DNA of 64,000 nt, taken from contig NZ_VCQT01000019.1 of NCBI RefSeq assembly GCF_005938655.1, positions 118,003-182,002 on the forward strand, read 5' to 3'. The DNA comes from Alloalcanivorax gelatiniphagus (GTDB taxonomy: Bacteria > Pseudomonadota > Gammaproteobacteria > Pseudomonadales > Alcanivoracaceae). The first letter of the stretch is position 1. Every line of letters begins with the position of its first letter. Position numbers and translations under genes: made by a program. Below are positions 34,464 through 43,043 of the stretch, piece after piece. The notes under the pieces are model-generated. The model was not told the DNA's origin. It did no database searches and saw only the letters and a list, made by a program, of their open reading frames with translations.

Positions 34464-35885
34464 TCAGGCGTACTGGGCCGGGTCCGGCACACTGGGAAAG
34501 CGCGCCGGGAAGGCGTTCATGTAGGCGTGGCAGGCGCGCAGCACCTTCGGGTCCTGATAGCGGCCGGACACGATCTGCATGCCCACCGGCAAGCCCGCGT
34601 CGGTGACACCACAGGGCACCGAGGCGGCCGGCTGCTGGGTCAAATTGAACGGGTAGGAAAACGGCGTCCATTGTTCCCAGTCGGTCAGTTCACCATCCGG
34701 CGGCACATTGTGATTGGCCTGGAACGGCTCGATGGGCACCGTGGGCGTCACCAGCAGGTCGTAGCGCTCGGTGAAGTGCTCCATGCTCTCGGTGAGCGCG
34801 GCCCGGTCGGCCAGGGCCCGGAAATAGTCCAGCGCGGTGCACTTTTCCGCCCGTTTGCCGTCCGCCACCAGGCCCGGGTCCAGCCGTTGCTGCTCGCTGG
34901 CGTCGCTGCTGGCGAGAATCTGCTGGGAGGCGGTGAACCAGAGAATGCGAAAGGTCTCCAGGGGCGATTCGAACCCGGGGTGCACTTCCTCCACCCGGGC
35001 ACCCAGCTCCTCCAGCCGGCGTACCGCGTCGCGCACCCGCCCGGCGATCTCCGGATCGACCCGGGCGTAGCCCAGATCCGGCGAGTAGGCGATGGTCAGA
35101 CCGTCCAGGTCGTCGCCCAGCTCGGCGCCCCAGTCCCGCGGCTGGCCCCGGGTGGCATAGGGGTCCCGGTAGTCATAGCGGCCGATCACATTGAGCATGC
35201 TCACCGCGTCGCCGACGGTGCGGGTGAGCGGGCCGATGTGCGACAGGGTGGGGGCCTTGGCCGGCGGCCACTGGGGCGTCCAGCCGAAGGTGGGCTTGAA
35301 GCCGAACACACCGGTGAAGCTGGCGGGAATGCGGATGGAACCGCCGGAGTCGCCACCCTGATGCAGCACGCCCATATTCAGCGCCGCCGCCACCGCCGCG
35401 CCACCGGAGGAGCCGCCCGGGGTCAGGCTGGTGTCCCAGGGGTTCAGGGTGGTGCCGTAGACCCGGTTGTCGGTGACCGCTTTCCAGCCGAATTCCGGCG
35501 TGTTGGTTTTGCCCAGCAGCACCGCGCCGGCCTCGCGCAGCTTGCGCGCCGGCGGCGCATCCTGGTCGCACAGGTCGCCGGGTACCGTCAGTGAGCCTTC
35601 CCGGGCGGGCATGCCGGCCACTTCGGTGAGGTCCTTGAGCGACACCGGCAGCCCGTCGATGGCGCTCAGCGGTTTGCCCTGGCCCCAGCGGCGGGCGGAG
35701 GCACGGGCGGCCTGTTCGGCGCCTTCCCGGTCCACGTAAGTGTAAGCATTGACCTGGTCATTGAATCGATCGATGCGCTCCAGGGCCGCCCGGGCGGCTT
35801 CCAGGGGCGAGGCCTTGCCGTTTTCAAACAGGCGGGTGAGGGTGGCGCCGTCCAGGGTACCGAGATCGGTGTCGTCCACGTCCAT
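34464..35885 (-). CDS. Amidase-signature family hydrolase
   Basis: A 473-residue amidase with the Ser-cisSer-Lys triad region: Lys in VSLKDLTEV, and TPGGSSGGAAVAAALNMG followed by GGDSGGSIRIPASF. Not GatA: no gatB or gatC is adjacent. The ATG follows AGGAGG at an unusually short spacing of 2 bp. It lies 45 bp upstream of ectC on the same strand, so both may share a transcript; whether it acts on an ectoine-related amide is speculation. Confidence 0.85.
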   Translation of the reverse strand: MDVDDTDLGTLDGATLTRLFENGKASPLEAARAALERIDRFNDQVNAYTYVDREGAEQAARASARRWGQGKPLSAIDGLPVSLKDLTEVAGMPAREGSLTVPGDLCDQDAPPARKLREAGAVLLGKTNTPEFGWKAVTDNRVYGTTLNPWDTSLTPGGSSGGAAVAAALNMGVLHQGGDSGGSIRIPASFTGVFGFKPTFGWTPQWPPAKAPTLSHIGPLTRTVGDAVSMLNVIGRYDYRDPYATRGQPRDWGAELGDDLDGLTIAYSPDLGYARVDPEIAGRVRDAVRRLEELGARVEEVHPGFESPLETFRILWFTASQQILASSDASEQQRLDPGLVADGKRAEKCTALDYFRALADRAALTESMEHFTERYDLLVTPTVPIEPFQANHNVPPDGELTDWEQWTPFSYPFNLTQQPAASVPCGVTDAGLPVGMQIVSGRYQDPKVLRACHAYMNAFPARFPSVPDPAQYA

Positions 35886-35990
35886 GTCCTCCTGGTGGTT
35901 GCGGAAACTAGTCGATATTCCGCGCCCACCCTAAGGGCGACTCCGGTCAGCGCAACCGACGGCGGGCCGGCGGGTCCGCCCCGAAACGGC

Positions 35991-36016
35991 GCGAGGCCCG
36001 TCATGACGGGCCTCGC
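35991..36016 (-). terminator. Perfect 26-bp palindrome after the Usp gene
   Basis: GCGAGGCCCGTCA directly joined to its reverse complement, 33 bp past the stop of the tandem Usp gene. A strong hairpin without a clear T-run; probable terminator or transcription-stabilising stem. Confidence 0.6.
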
Positions 36017-36048
36017 GGGGATTGCTAAAAGCGGTAAAAGGGCGGCGG

Positions 36049-36960
36049 TCAGGTCCAGTCGCTTTCGAAATCCTCCGGTTTAACCACCAGTACATCGTTG
36101 CCGGTACGGGTCAGCAGGGATTCGGCGGTGGCGCCCAACAGCAGCCGTTCCACGGTGTTGCGGCGCACCGTGCCCACCACCAGCAGGTCACAGCCTTCTT
36201 CCTCGCAGTAATCCACCAGGGTGCGGGTGACCGGACCTTCCAGCAGGGTGGTGTTCTGGTCCGGCAGGTTCTCGCGCCGGGCGAACTCGGCCAGCGCCTT
36301 GGCGTGGTAGTCGCGGATGCTGTTGGCGCTGGCGGCGTACTCCGGCAGTGCTTCGCCGGCCACCAGCAGCAGGCTTTCGTCCGGGTGCTCCAGCACATGC
36401 ACGGCTTCCAGTTCGCCGTGCAGCTGTTCGCTCCAGTAGCGCGCCTGATGGATTACCGCCGCGTCCAGGCCGCCGGGCTGTTCTTCCGGTTCCACCGCGG
36501 CGGTGATGCGCGGCGGGTCGCTCCAGGCCGGCGAGTGCACGCACAGCACCGCGCAGGGGGCATGGCGGATCAGCAGCCAGTCACGGGGGGTGAACAGGTG
36601 CCGTTTCAGGGTGCCTTCCTCACTGGTGTGCACCACGATCAGCGAAGGCTTGCACTCCAGCACCGTCTCGCGCAGGGCGGTTTCCGCGTCCCGATGGGCG
36701 CCCACCCGTTTTTCCACCTTGGTCTCGCCGACCAGATCGTCGATGCGTTTTTCCCAGGCCCGGGCGATCTGGCGCTCCGCGTTTTGCTGGCGCTGCTCGT
36801 CGAAACCCACCGCCCGGCGCATGGCCGAGGAGTCGCTGTTCACCGCCACCGTCAGCGGCAGGCCTGCGGCCCGGGCCAGCCGCATGGCTTTTTCCAGGGC
36901 CGGCTGGGGCGCTTTCAGATCACGGTCGAGAAAAACCAGAATACCGTTGTTGGCGTTCAT
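36049..36960 (-). CDS. Tandem universal stress protein (UspE-like)
   Basis: A 303-residue protein of two Usp domains (about 1-145 and 150-300). The second keeps the ATP-site pattern VVGTVRRNTVERLLLGATAESLL (G-x2-G-x9-G-S/A type); the first is degenerate, as in UspE. The ATG at 36960 begins the first beta-strand MNANNGILVFLD. It lies next to fnr; Usp genes under Anr/FNR control are common in pseudomonads, but no FNR box was found in its 66-bp leader. Confidence 0.85.
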   Translation of the reverse strand: MNANNGILVFLDRDLKAPQPALEKAMRLARAAGLPLTVAVNSDSSAMRRAVGFDEQRQQNAERQIARAWEKRIDDLVGETKVEKRVGAHRDAETALRETVLECKPSLIVVHTSEEGTLKRHLFTPRDWLLIRHAPCAVLCVHSPAWSDPPRITAAVEPEEQPGGLDAAVIHQARYWSEQLHGELEAVHVLEHPDESLLLVAGEALPEYAASANSIRDYHAKALAEFARRENLPDQNTTLLEGPVTRTLVDYCEEEGCDLLVVGTVRRNTVERLLLGATAESLLTRTGNDVLVVKPEDFESDWT

Positions 36961-37026
36961 ACTGCGGGTCCTCGTTGAAGACGCGGATGTGCCCAAGGCA
37001 CGCTCAATCCCGGCGGCGGGGTGGCC

Positions 37027-37743
37027 TCAGGCGTTTTCCACCGGATGCAGGCCAGTGCTGCCGCACAGTGCCGGACGATCCAGAATCTCCACCTCACGGC
37101 CGTCCACCCACAGCATTTTCTGCTGCTGGAAGCGGGTGAAAATGCGGCTCACGGTTTCCACCGCCAGACCCAGGTAGTTGGCGATGTCATAGCGCGACAT
37201 GGGCAGGCGGAAACGCTTGTTGCTCAGGCCACGGCGCTGCTGGCGTGCCGCCAGGGACAGCAGCAGTGATGCCACCCGGTCATCGGCGCTTTTCTTGCTG
37301 AGCAGCATGTGCAGTTCCCGGTCGGCACGGATTTCCTTGCTCATCAGGCCGAAGAAATGGTGCTGCAGGGTGGGGATTTTCTGGGACAAATCTTCCAGGC
37401 GCTGGAACGGAATCTCACACACGGTGGAAGTTTCCAGGGCCTTGGCGTTGGACAGGTGGCGGGCGGTGCTGATGCCGTCCATGCCGAGGATTTCACCGGG
37501 CAGATAGAAGCCGGTGACCTGCTCCTCGCCCTCGTCGGACAACACATAGGTTTTAAGCGCGCCGGAGCGCACCGCGTACACCGAATTGAAGCCATCGGCG
37601 GCGCGGAAAAGATGCTCGCCACGCTTAAGCGGCCGGCCACGCTGGATAATCTGATCAAGCTGGTCGAGCTGGGCGGGTGCCACCGCCAGTGGGAGACAGA
37701 TGGGGCTCAGGCTGCAATCGTTACAGGATACCGTCCTAGGCAT
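37027..37743 (-). CDS. fnr: FNR/Anr-type oxygen-sensing transcription regulator
   Basis: A 238-residue Crp/Fnr regulator that senses oxygen through a labile [4Fe-4S] cluster and activates anaerobic or microaerobic genes. Cluster cysteines Cys7, Cys10 and Cys16 (CNDCSLSPIC) and Cys109 (STVCEIPF) are all present. The helix-turn-helix has ETVSR, the E-xx-SR signature that reads TTGAT half-sites. The ATG at 37743 follows AAGGGG. It ends the cco-hemN block, matching the Pseudomonas ccoN...hemN-anr order. Confidence 0.93.
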   Translation of the reverse strand: MPRTVSCNDCSLSPICLPLAVAPAQLDQLDQIIQRGRPLKRGEHLFRAADGFNSVYAVRSGALKTYVLSDEGEEQVTGFYLPGEILGMDGISTARHLSNAKALETSTVCEIPFQRLEDLSQKIPTLQHHFFGLMSKEIRADRELHMLLSKKSADDRVASLLLSLAARQQRRGLSNKRFRLPMSRYDIANYLGLAVETVSRIFTRFQQQKMLWVDGREVEILDRPALCGSTGLHPVENA

Positions 37744-37789
37744 GTGGACCCCTTCATCTTGGCTGCGTATCAAAGTAGCTGCGTAAGTC

Positions 37790-37817
37790 ATTATAAAAGG
37801 CCTTATTGGCTGAACAA
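37790..37817 (-). promoter_or_regulatory. Probable sigma-70 promoter of fnr
   Basis: Leftward -35 TTGTTC (37812-37817), 16-bp spacer and perfect -10 TATAAT (37790-37795), 46 bp before the fnr start. A TTGAT half-site at 37770-37774 downstream could allow autoregulation, but its second half does not match. Confidence 0.5.
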
Positions 37818-37848
37818 GGGCGGACGCCGCAAAAAAAGCGAAACGTCC

Positions 37849-39222
37849 TTAAATAATCCGGCTGAAACGCTCCCCCTGGGCGTTTGCGGTGAATCGGTCG
37901 AACGGCTGCACCAGAGCCCGCGCCACCAGACGCCCGGCGTCGGTGATCACCAGCTGGCTGCCTTCCATGGTGAGCAGACCCAGGCTTTCGAATTCACCCA
38001 GGGCTTCCAGGGCGTCGGCGAAATAATCGGTGAAGTCCACTTCCCAGCGCTCGCGGAAGGCGGCCAGGTCCAGCCGCAGGTCGCACAGCAGGCCCATGAT
38101 CACCGAGCGGCGAAGTTCGTCGTCCCGGTTCAGACGGTAGCCGCGCTCCAGCGGCCAGTGGCCGGCCATCACCTCCTGCTGCCAGTCTTCCAGCCGTTTC
38201 GGCGCCTGGGTGTAGAGATTGCCCAGATCGCTGATCGAGCTGACGCCGAAGCCGATCAAATCGGCGTCGCCGTGCAGGGTGTAGCCCTGGAAGTTGCGGT
38301 GCAGGCGGCCTTCGCGGCGGGCCACCGCCATTTCATCGTCCGGCAGGGCGAAGTGGTCCATGCCGATCAGGTCGTAACCGGCCTGCTGCAACAATTCGCC
38401 GGCACGCAGCTGCATCGCCAGTTTCTCCGACGGGCTGGGCAGGGTGCGCTCGGCGATTTGTCGCTGAACCTTGAAACGCGCCGGCAGGTGCGCGTAGTTG
38501 TACAGGGAAATGCGCCCAGGACGCAGTTCGACCAGCTGTTCCAGGGAGCGCGCCAGGCTCGACTCGCTCTGCCAGGGCAGCCCGTAGATCATGTCCGCGT
38601 TAAGGGAATGGAAGCCGAAATCGGCGGCGTCCTCGAACACCCGGCGGATCATGTCCAGGGGTTGGACCCGGTTGACCGCCTGCTGCACGCGAGGGTCCAG
38701 GTCCTGCACGCCGAGACTGAGCCGGTTGAAACCCAGGCCCCTGATCAGGCCCAGGCGGGAGCGGTCCACGGTGCGTGGATCGATCTCCATGGCGTAATCG
38801 CCCCGGTCATCCTCCAGCAGACGGAAGTAGCGAGCCAGGTCATAGACCAGCTCGGTGATCTGCGCGTCATTGAGGAAGGTGGGGGTACCGCCACCCCAGT
38901 GCATCTGCACCACCGGCCGCTGCGGATCGACCAGCGCCGCCTTGGCGCGCAGTTCGGTCTTCAGATAGGACAGGTACTCCGCGGCCCGCTGGCGGTTGCC
39001 GGTGACAATGCGGTTGCAGGCACAGTAGTAGCACACCGTGGCGCAGAACGGGATGTGGCAGTAAATGGACAGATCACGGTGTTGCCGATTACCGGCCTCC
39101 ACCGCGTCGGCCACCTGGGCGGGCCGTATCTCCTCGTGAAACTGTGTGGCCGGTGGATAGGAGGTATAGCGGGCCCCGGGCCCGCCGAAGCGGCGAATCA
39201 GATCCGGGTTCCAGAGGGTCAT
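37849..39222 (-). CDS. hemN: Oxygen-independent coproporphyrinogen III oxidase
   Basis: Radical-SAM enzyme making protoporphyrinogen IX for heme without oxygen, 457 residues (E. coli 457). The cluster motif is CHIPFCATVCYYCAC, with the ligands C-x3-C-x2-C; the N-terminus FGGPGARYTSYPPATQF is the HemN family hallmark, not that of HemW. An FNR-type box lies 57 bp before the start. It supplies heme to the cbb3 oxidase encoded just upstream. Confidence 0.95.
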   Translation of the reverse strand: MTLWNPDLIRRFGGPGARYTSYPPATQFHEEIRPAQVADAVEAGNRQHRDLSIYCHIPFCATVCYYCACNRIVTGNRQRAAEYLSYLKTELRAKAALVDPQRPVVQMHWGGGTPTFLNDAQITELVYDLARYFRLLEDDRGDYAMEIDPRTVDRSRLGLIRGLGFNRLSLGVQDLDPRVQQAVNRVQPLDMIRRVFEDAADFGFHSLNADMIYGLPWQSESSLARSLEQLVELRPGRISLYNYAHLPARFKVQRQIAERTLPSPSEKLAMQLRAGELLQQAGYDLIGMDHFALPDDEMAVARREGRLHRNFQGYTLHGDADLIGFGVSSISDLGNLYTQAPKRLEDWQQEVMAGHWPLERGYRLNRDDELRRSVIMGLLCDLRLDLAAFRERWEVDFTDYFADALEALGEFESLGLLTMEGSQLVITDAGRLVARALVQPFDRFTANAQGERFSRII

Positions 39223-39278
39223 GGCAAAGCTCCAGGTCAGGTACAGGCGCCATCATGCCAGGGCCGCTCGCGGCCACC

Positions 39279-39292
39279 TTGATACAGGTCAA
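39279..39292. promoter_or_regulatory. FNR/Anr box ahead of hemN
   Basis: TTGATACAGGTCAA, one mismatch from the FNR/Anr consensus TTGATNNNNATCAA, between the TauE-like stop and hemN. Confidence 0.7.
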
Positions 39293-39303
39293 CCGCGCCG
39301 CGC

Positions 39304-40032
39304 TCAGCAGAACGGCAGCGGCAGGGCGCCGTGGCCGCCCCACAGGCCCTGTACCAGGAACCACACCGCCAGACCCAGGCTGGCGGCGCCGGCCCAGCGC
39401 CGCCGGCGACCGCCATCCCCGGCCAGCCGGCCGCCGGCCACGCCGGCCAGTGCCACCGGCGCCACCGTGACCAGACCGAAGGTCAGCATCACCAGGGCGC
39501 CGGCGGCGGGGTGGCCGGTGGTGGCGGCCAGCAGCAGGGCGGAGTACACCAGGCCGCAGGGCAGCAGGCCCCAGAGCGCGCCCAGGGCCAGCGCCTTGTA
39601 GCTGCGGTCCACCGGCAGCAGCCGGTCGGACAGCGGCTTGAGCCGCCGCCACAGCCGCGCGCCGGGCCGTTCCAGCCGGCGCAGCAGGGCGCCGTGGCCA
39701 AGAAAATGCCAGGCCAGCAGGCCCATCAGCAGGGCCGAGAACAGCGCCGGCCAGGCCGGCCCGCCGCCGGGCAGGCGGCCCAGCAGGGCCCCGCCCAGAG
39801 CACCGGACAGGGCCCCCAGTATCATATAGGCGCTGACCCGGCCGGCGCCGAACAGGGCCTGCCAGTACCACAGCCGGCCGCCGGCCCGGCGTTGGGCGGG
39901 AATGGCGAAGGTCAGGGCGGCACCGATGCCGCCGCACATGCCGGCGCAGTGCAGCAGCCCGCCCAGGGCCAGCATCAGCGCCCCCATCACCAGGGGCAGC
40001 ACGGTTTGCAGCGTCGGCAGGGCGTCAATCAT
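39304..40032 (-). CDS. TauE/SafE-like (UreH/DsbD-type) membrane protein of the cco cluster
   Basis: A 242-residue membrane protein with about six helices and the conserved cysteines of the family in GGLLHCAGMCGGIGAAL and WGLLPCGLVYS. Homologues occur between ccoS and hemN in Pseudomonas and are thought to help copper or thiol handling during cbb3 assembly; direct evidence is limited. Overlaps ccoS by 8 bp (40025-40032). Confidence 0.82.
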   Translation of the reverse strand: MIDALPTLQTVLPLVMGALMLALGGLLHCAGMCGGIGAALTFAIPAQRRAGGRLWYWQALFGAGRVSAYMILGALSGALGGALLGRLPGGGPAWPALFSALLMGLLAWHFLGHGALLRRLERPGARLWRRLKPLSDRLLPVDRSYKALALGALWGLLPCGLVYSALLLAATTGHPAAGALVMLTFGLVTVAPVALAGVAGGRLAGDGGRRRRWAGAASLGLAVWFLVQGLWGGHGALPLPFC

Positions 40033-40174
40033 GGTCCCGGTCCTCGAACACCACCCGCCAGGCTTCGTGGTCCAGGTCCTCGAACTGGCCCCGGCGGATG
40101 GCCCAGAACAGCGCCCACAGGGCCAGGCCCAGGAACAGCAGCGCCAGGGGAATCAGCAGAATGATGATGGCCAT
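40025..40174 (-). CDS. ccoS: cbb3 oxidase assembly protein CcoS
   Basis: A 49-residue single-helix protein (MAIIILLIPLALLFLGLALW) with the conserved cytoplasmic tail FEDLDHEAWRVVFED. CcoS is needed for putting cofactors into CcoN in Rhodobacter. Start at 40174 lies inside the end of ccoI (22-bp overlap), end inside the TauE-like start. Confidence 0.9.
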   Translation of the reverse strand: MAIIILLIPLALLFLGLALWALFWAIRRGQFEDLDHEAWRVVFEDRDHD

Positions 40175-42534
40175 CGGGACAACCTCGCCGCGTTGAAGGT
40201 AACGATCAGGGAACTGGCCGACATGCCCAGAGCCGCCGCCCAGGGCGGTACCCAGCCGGCCATGGCCAGGGGCACCGCCAGCAGGTTGTAGCCCAGCGCC
40301 CAGGTCAGGTTCTGGTTGATGCGGTTGCGCGCCTTGCGGGCCAGCCGTGGCAGCCGGGTGAGCGGCGTCAGGTCGGCGCGCAGCAGGTAAAGGCCGGCGG
40401 CCCGGCGGGCCAGGCTGGTGGAATTGGCGGTGGCCACGGACACCGATGCTTCCAACAGCGCCGGCGCGTCGTTGATGCCGTCGCCGACCATCACCTGGGG
40501 GCCTTCGTCCCGTTGCAGCGCGCGCAGCCAGTCCACTTTCTGCTCCGGGGTGCAGCGCGCCCGGTACTGGTCCAGCCCCAGCTTGCCGGCCAGGGCCGCC
40601 ACCGCCGCCTCGCCATCGCCGCTGGCCAGGCGCAGCTGCCAGCCGCGCTGGCGCCAGGCCTCCAGCAGCGGCGCCGCCTCCGGCCGGGTGCGGTCGCGCA
40701 GGAACAGCAACAGCCGGGGCACGCCGTCCTCGCGCAGCAGCAGCGCCGAGGTGCCGGCGGGGGCGGCGGCGTCGCCGGGCGCCGGGCCAATTTCCCACAG
40801 CCGCCCCTGCTGGCGGCCGCTGGCGCCGCCGGTGAGCACCCGCACTTCGCTCAGGTGGGCCGCCGGCAGATCGTCGAAGGCCCGCGCCAGCGGGTGCGGG
40901 TGGCCGTGCTCCAGGGCCGCCGCCACCGCCAGCAGGTCGCGGTGATGGTCCGGGTCCTGGTCGCCGTCCGGGGTGCGGCTGCCGGCCAGCTCGAAGCGGC
41001 CCTCGGTGAGGGTGCCGGTTTTGTCGAACAGGGCGCCTCGCACCCGGTCCAGGGCCAGCAATTGCGCCGGTGACGCCACCAGCACGCCGTCCTTGAGTGC
41101 CGCCCCCAGGGTGGCGGACACGGTCAGCGGTACCGCCAGGGCCAGGGCACAGGGGCAGGTCACCACCAGTACCGCCAGGGTATGTTCGAACGCCAGCGCC
41201 GGGCCGGAGGACCAGTGCAGCGCCAGGGTGATCGCCGCCAGGCCCAGCACCGCCAGGGTGAACAGGGGCGCCACCCGGCCCCAGTCGCGCACCAGCGGCA
41301 GCCGTTCGCTTTGCGCCCGCGACACCTGCTCGCCGATGCGTGCCACCAGGCTATCGGCCGCCGGCGCGGCGGCGTCCAGCAGCAGCGCGCCTTCCACCAG
41401 CCGGGCGCCGGCGTGCAGCAGGTCGCCGGCGCCGGCCGGGCGCGGCAGGGGTTCACCGGTGAGGGCGCTTTCCGCCACCTGGGCGGTGCCTTCCACCACC
41501 ACGCCATCCACCGGAATCACCTCGCCCTGGCTCAGCGACAGACGGTCGCCGGCGCGCACCTGGCGGCTCGCCACCCAGGTTTCGCCGTCACCGTCCAGGC
41601 GCCGTACCACCAGCGGCAGGGCGTCCTCCAGGCGCCGCCAGGTGGCACGCACCCGGTGCCGCTGGCGCTGTTCCAGCCAGCGGCTGAGCAGCAGGAAAAA
41701 CACGAACATGGCGGCGGAGTCGAAATACACATGGCCGCCACCCATGGCCATGTTCACCAGCGAGCCGGACCAGGCCAGGCCCAGGGCCAGGGCCACCGGC
41801 AGGTCCATGCCCGGATGGCCGGCGCGCAGGCCGCGCCAGGCGCCCTGGAAGAACGGCCAGCCGGCGTAGAACACCACCGGCGTGGCGACCAGGAAACTGG
41901 CGATGCGGAACACCCAGGCGTAGATCTCATCGTCGCCGTCCAGCACGCCCAGGTAGAGCGCGGCGGAATACATCATGGCCTGCATGGCGCCAAGGCCCGC
42001 CAGGGCCAGACGGCCGAGCAGGCGGCGGGCTTCGCGGCGCTGGTCGGCCTCGGCGACCGGGTCACCGGGCAGGGTCACGCCGTAGCCCAGCTTGAGCAGC
42101 CGTTCGGCCACCGCCCGGGGTACCTCGGGGCGGTGATAGGTCAGGGTCAGGGTCATGGCGGCCAGATTGGTGCGCACCGAGACCACCCCGGGGATGTCGC
42201 CGGCGGCTTTCTCGATCAGCCAGCAGCAGGCGGCGCAGGTCAGCCCGGACAGGGCCAGGGTCAGGCGTTCACCGGCCGGGTCCGGTTGGCGGTGGGCGGC
42301 CAGCAGCTCGGGAACGTCGAACAGGGCCAGGGCGCGGTCGCGCTCCTCCAGGTCCGGGGCGGCGGCGCCGTCGGCGCCACGCAGGCGGTAATAATCATCC
42401 AGGCCCAGATCGTGGATCAGGGCCATGGCGGCGGCGCAGCCGGGGCAGCAGGCGGGGCGTTCGCCGCCGTCGCCTGGAGCCAGAAACGGCGGGGTGGGTG
42501 CCACCTCGCCGCAATGCGCGCACAGTATCGTCAC
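40153..42534 (-). CDS. ccoI: Copper-translocating P1B-type ATPase CcoI (FixI)
   Basis: Inner-membrane Cu(I) exporter that supplies copper for cbb3 assembly, 793 residues. N-terminal metal-binding cysteines CAHCGEV and CCPGCAA, a heavy-metal-associated domain with CAACCW, membrane CPC motif TCPCALALAVP, phosphorylation site DKTGTLTEG, HP locus GHPHPLA and hinge GDGINDAPAL. The GTG at 42534 is chosen because it overlaps the ccoH stop as GTGA and gives the family N-terminus; upstream in-frame codons belong to ccoH DNA. Confidence 0.93.
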   Translation of the reverse strand: MTILCAHCGEVAPTPPFLAPGDGGERPACCPGCAAAMALIHDLGLDDYYRLRGADGAAAPDLEERDRALALFDVPELLAAHRQPDPAGERLTLALSGLTCAACCWLIEKAAGDIPGVVSVRTNLAAMTLTLTYHRPEVPRAVAERLLKLGYGVTLPGDPVAEADQRREARRLLGRLALAGLGAMQAMMYSAALYLGVLDGDDEIYAWVFRIASFLVATPVVFYAGWPFFQGAWRGLRAGHPGMDLPVALALGLAWSGSLVNMAMGGGHVYFDSAAMFVFFLLLSRWLEQRQRHRVRATWRRLEDALPLVVRRLDGDGETWVASRQVRAGDRLSLSQGEVIPVDGVVVEGTAQVAESALTGEPLPRPAGAGDLLHAGARLVEGALLLDAAAPAADSLVARIGEQVSRAQSERLPLVRDWGRVAPLFTLAVLGLAAITLALHWSSGPALAFEHTLAVLVVTCPCALALAVPLTVSATLGAALKDGVLVASPAQLLALDRVRGALFDKTGTLTEGRFELAGSRTPDGDQDPDHHRDLLAVAAALEHGHPHPLARAFDDLPAAHLSEVRVLTGGASGRQQGRLWEIGPAPGDAAAPAGTSALLLREDGVPRLLLFLRDRTRPEAAPLLEAWRQRGWQLRLASGDGEAAVAALAGKLGLDQYRARCTPEQKVDWLRALQRDEGPQVMVGDGINDAPALLEASVSVATANSTSLARRAAGLYLLRADLTPLTRLPRLARKARNRINQNLTWALGYNLLAVPLAMAGWVPPWAAALGMSASSLIVTFNAARLSRWPSSFC

Positions 42535-43043
42535 CGGGGCGGCCCCATGGCGCCCAATTGAGCGCCGTCCGGGCCCAGCCGCAGCCGGTGATAGAGGCGC
42601 CAGGCGCCGCCGGGCGGTGCCAGGGTGACGCTCCATTCGCCGGCCTCCGGCAGGGCGTCGTCGGCGGCATAGAGGCCGTCGCCGAGATGGCGCAGCAGCA
42701 GGTGGCGGTCACGGTCGGCGAACGCCGGGTGGCGCAGGCTCAGCTCCAACTGGTCCGGCCAGGGCACCGCGATCTGGCTGCTCAGCCGTACCCGGCCGTC
42801 CTGGTCCAGGGCGGCGCTCAGCCCCAGGCGGGCGGCCCGGTTCTCCGCTTCCAGGGAGCGGTTGATGGCCTTGCCGTCGCGGTACCAGTTGTCGTCCACG
42901 GTGCTGTCCGCGTAGGTGATGGCGATGGCCAGGGTCACCAGCCCGCCAATGATGGCCGAGGCGGGCAGGGCGATCACCAGCCACACCAGCGGGTGGCGGT
43001 ACCAGGGCGCCTCAGGAGCGGGGGGCGATAAAGCGGGATTCAT
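42531..43043 (-). CDS. ccoH: CcoH/FixH family cbb3 assembly protein
   Basis: A 170-residue FixH protein with one N-terminal membrane helix (HPLVWLVIALPASAIIGGLVTLAI) and a periplasmic domain with the family stretch VDDNWYRDGKAINRSLE. It contacts CcoN and CcoI-delivered copper during assembly. Start at 43043 is 32 bp inside ccoG; end overlaps ccoI by 4 bp. Confidence 0.92.
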   Translation of the reverse strand: MNPALSPPAPEAPWYRHPLVWLVIALPASAIIGGLVTLAIAITYADSTVDDNWYRDGKAINRSLEAENRAARLGLSAALDQDGRVRLSSQIAVPWPDQLELSLRHPAFADRDRHLLLRHLGDGLYAADDALPEAGEWSVTLAPPGGAWRLYHRLRLGPDGAQLGAMGPPR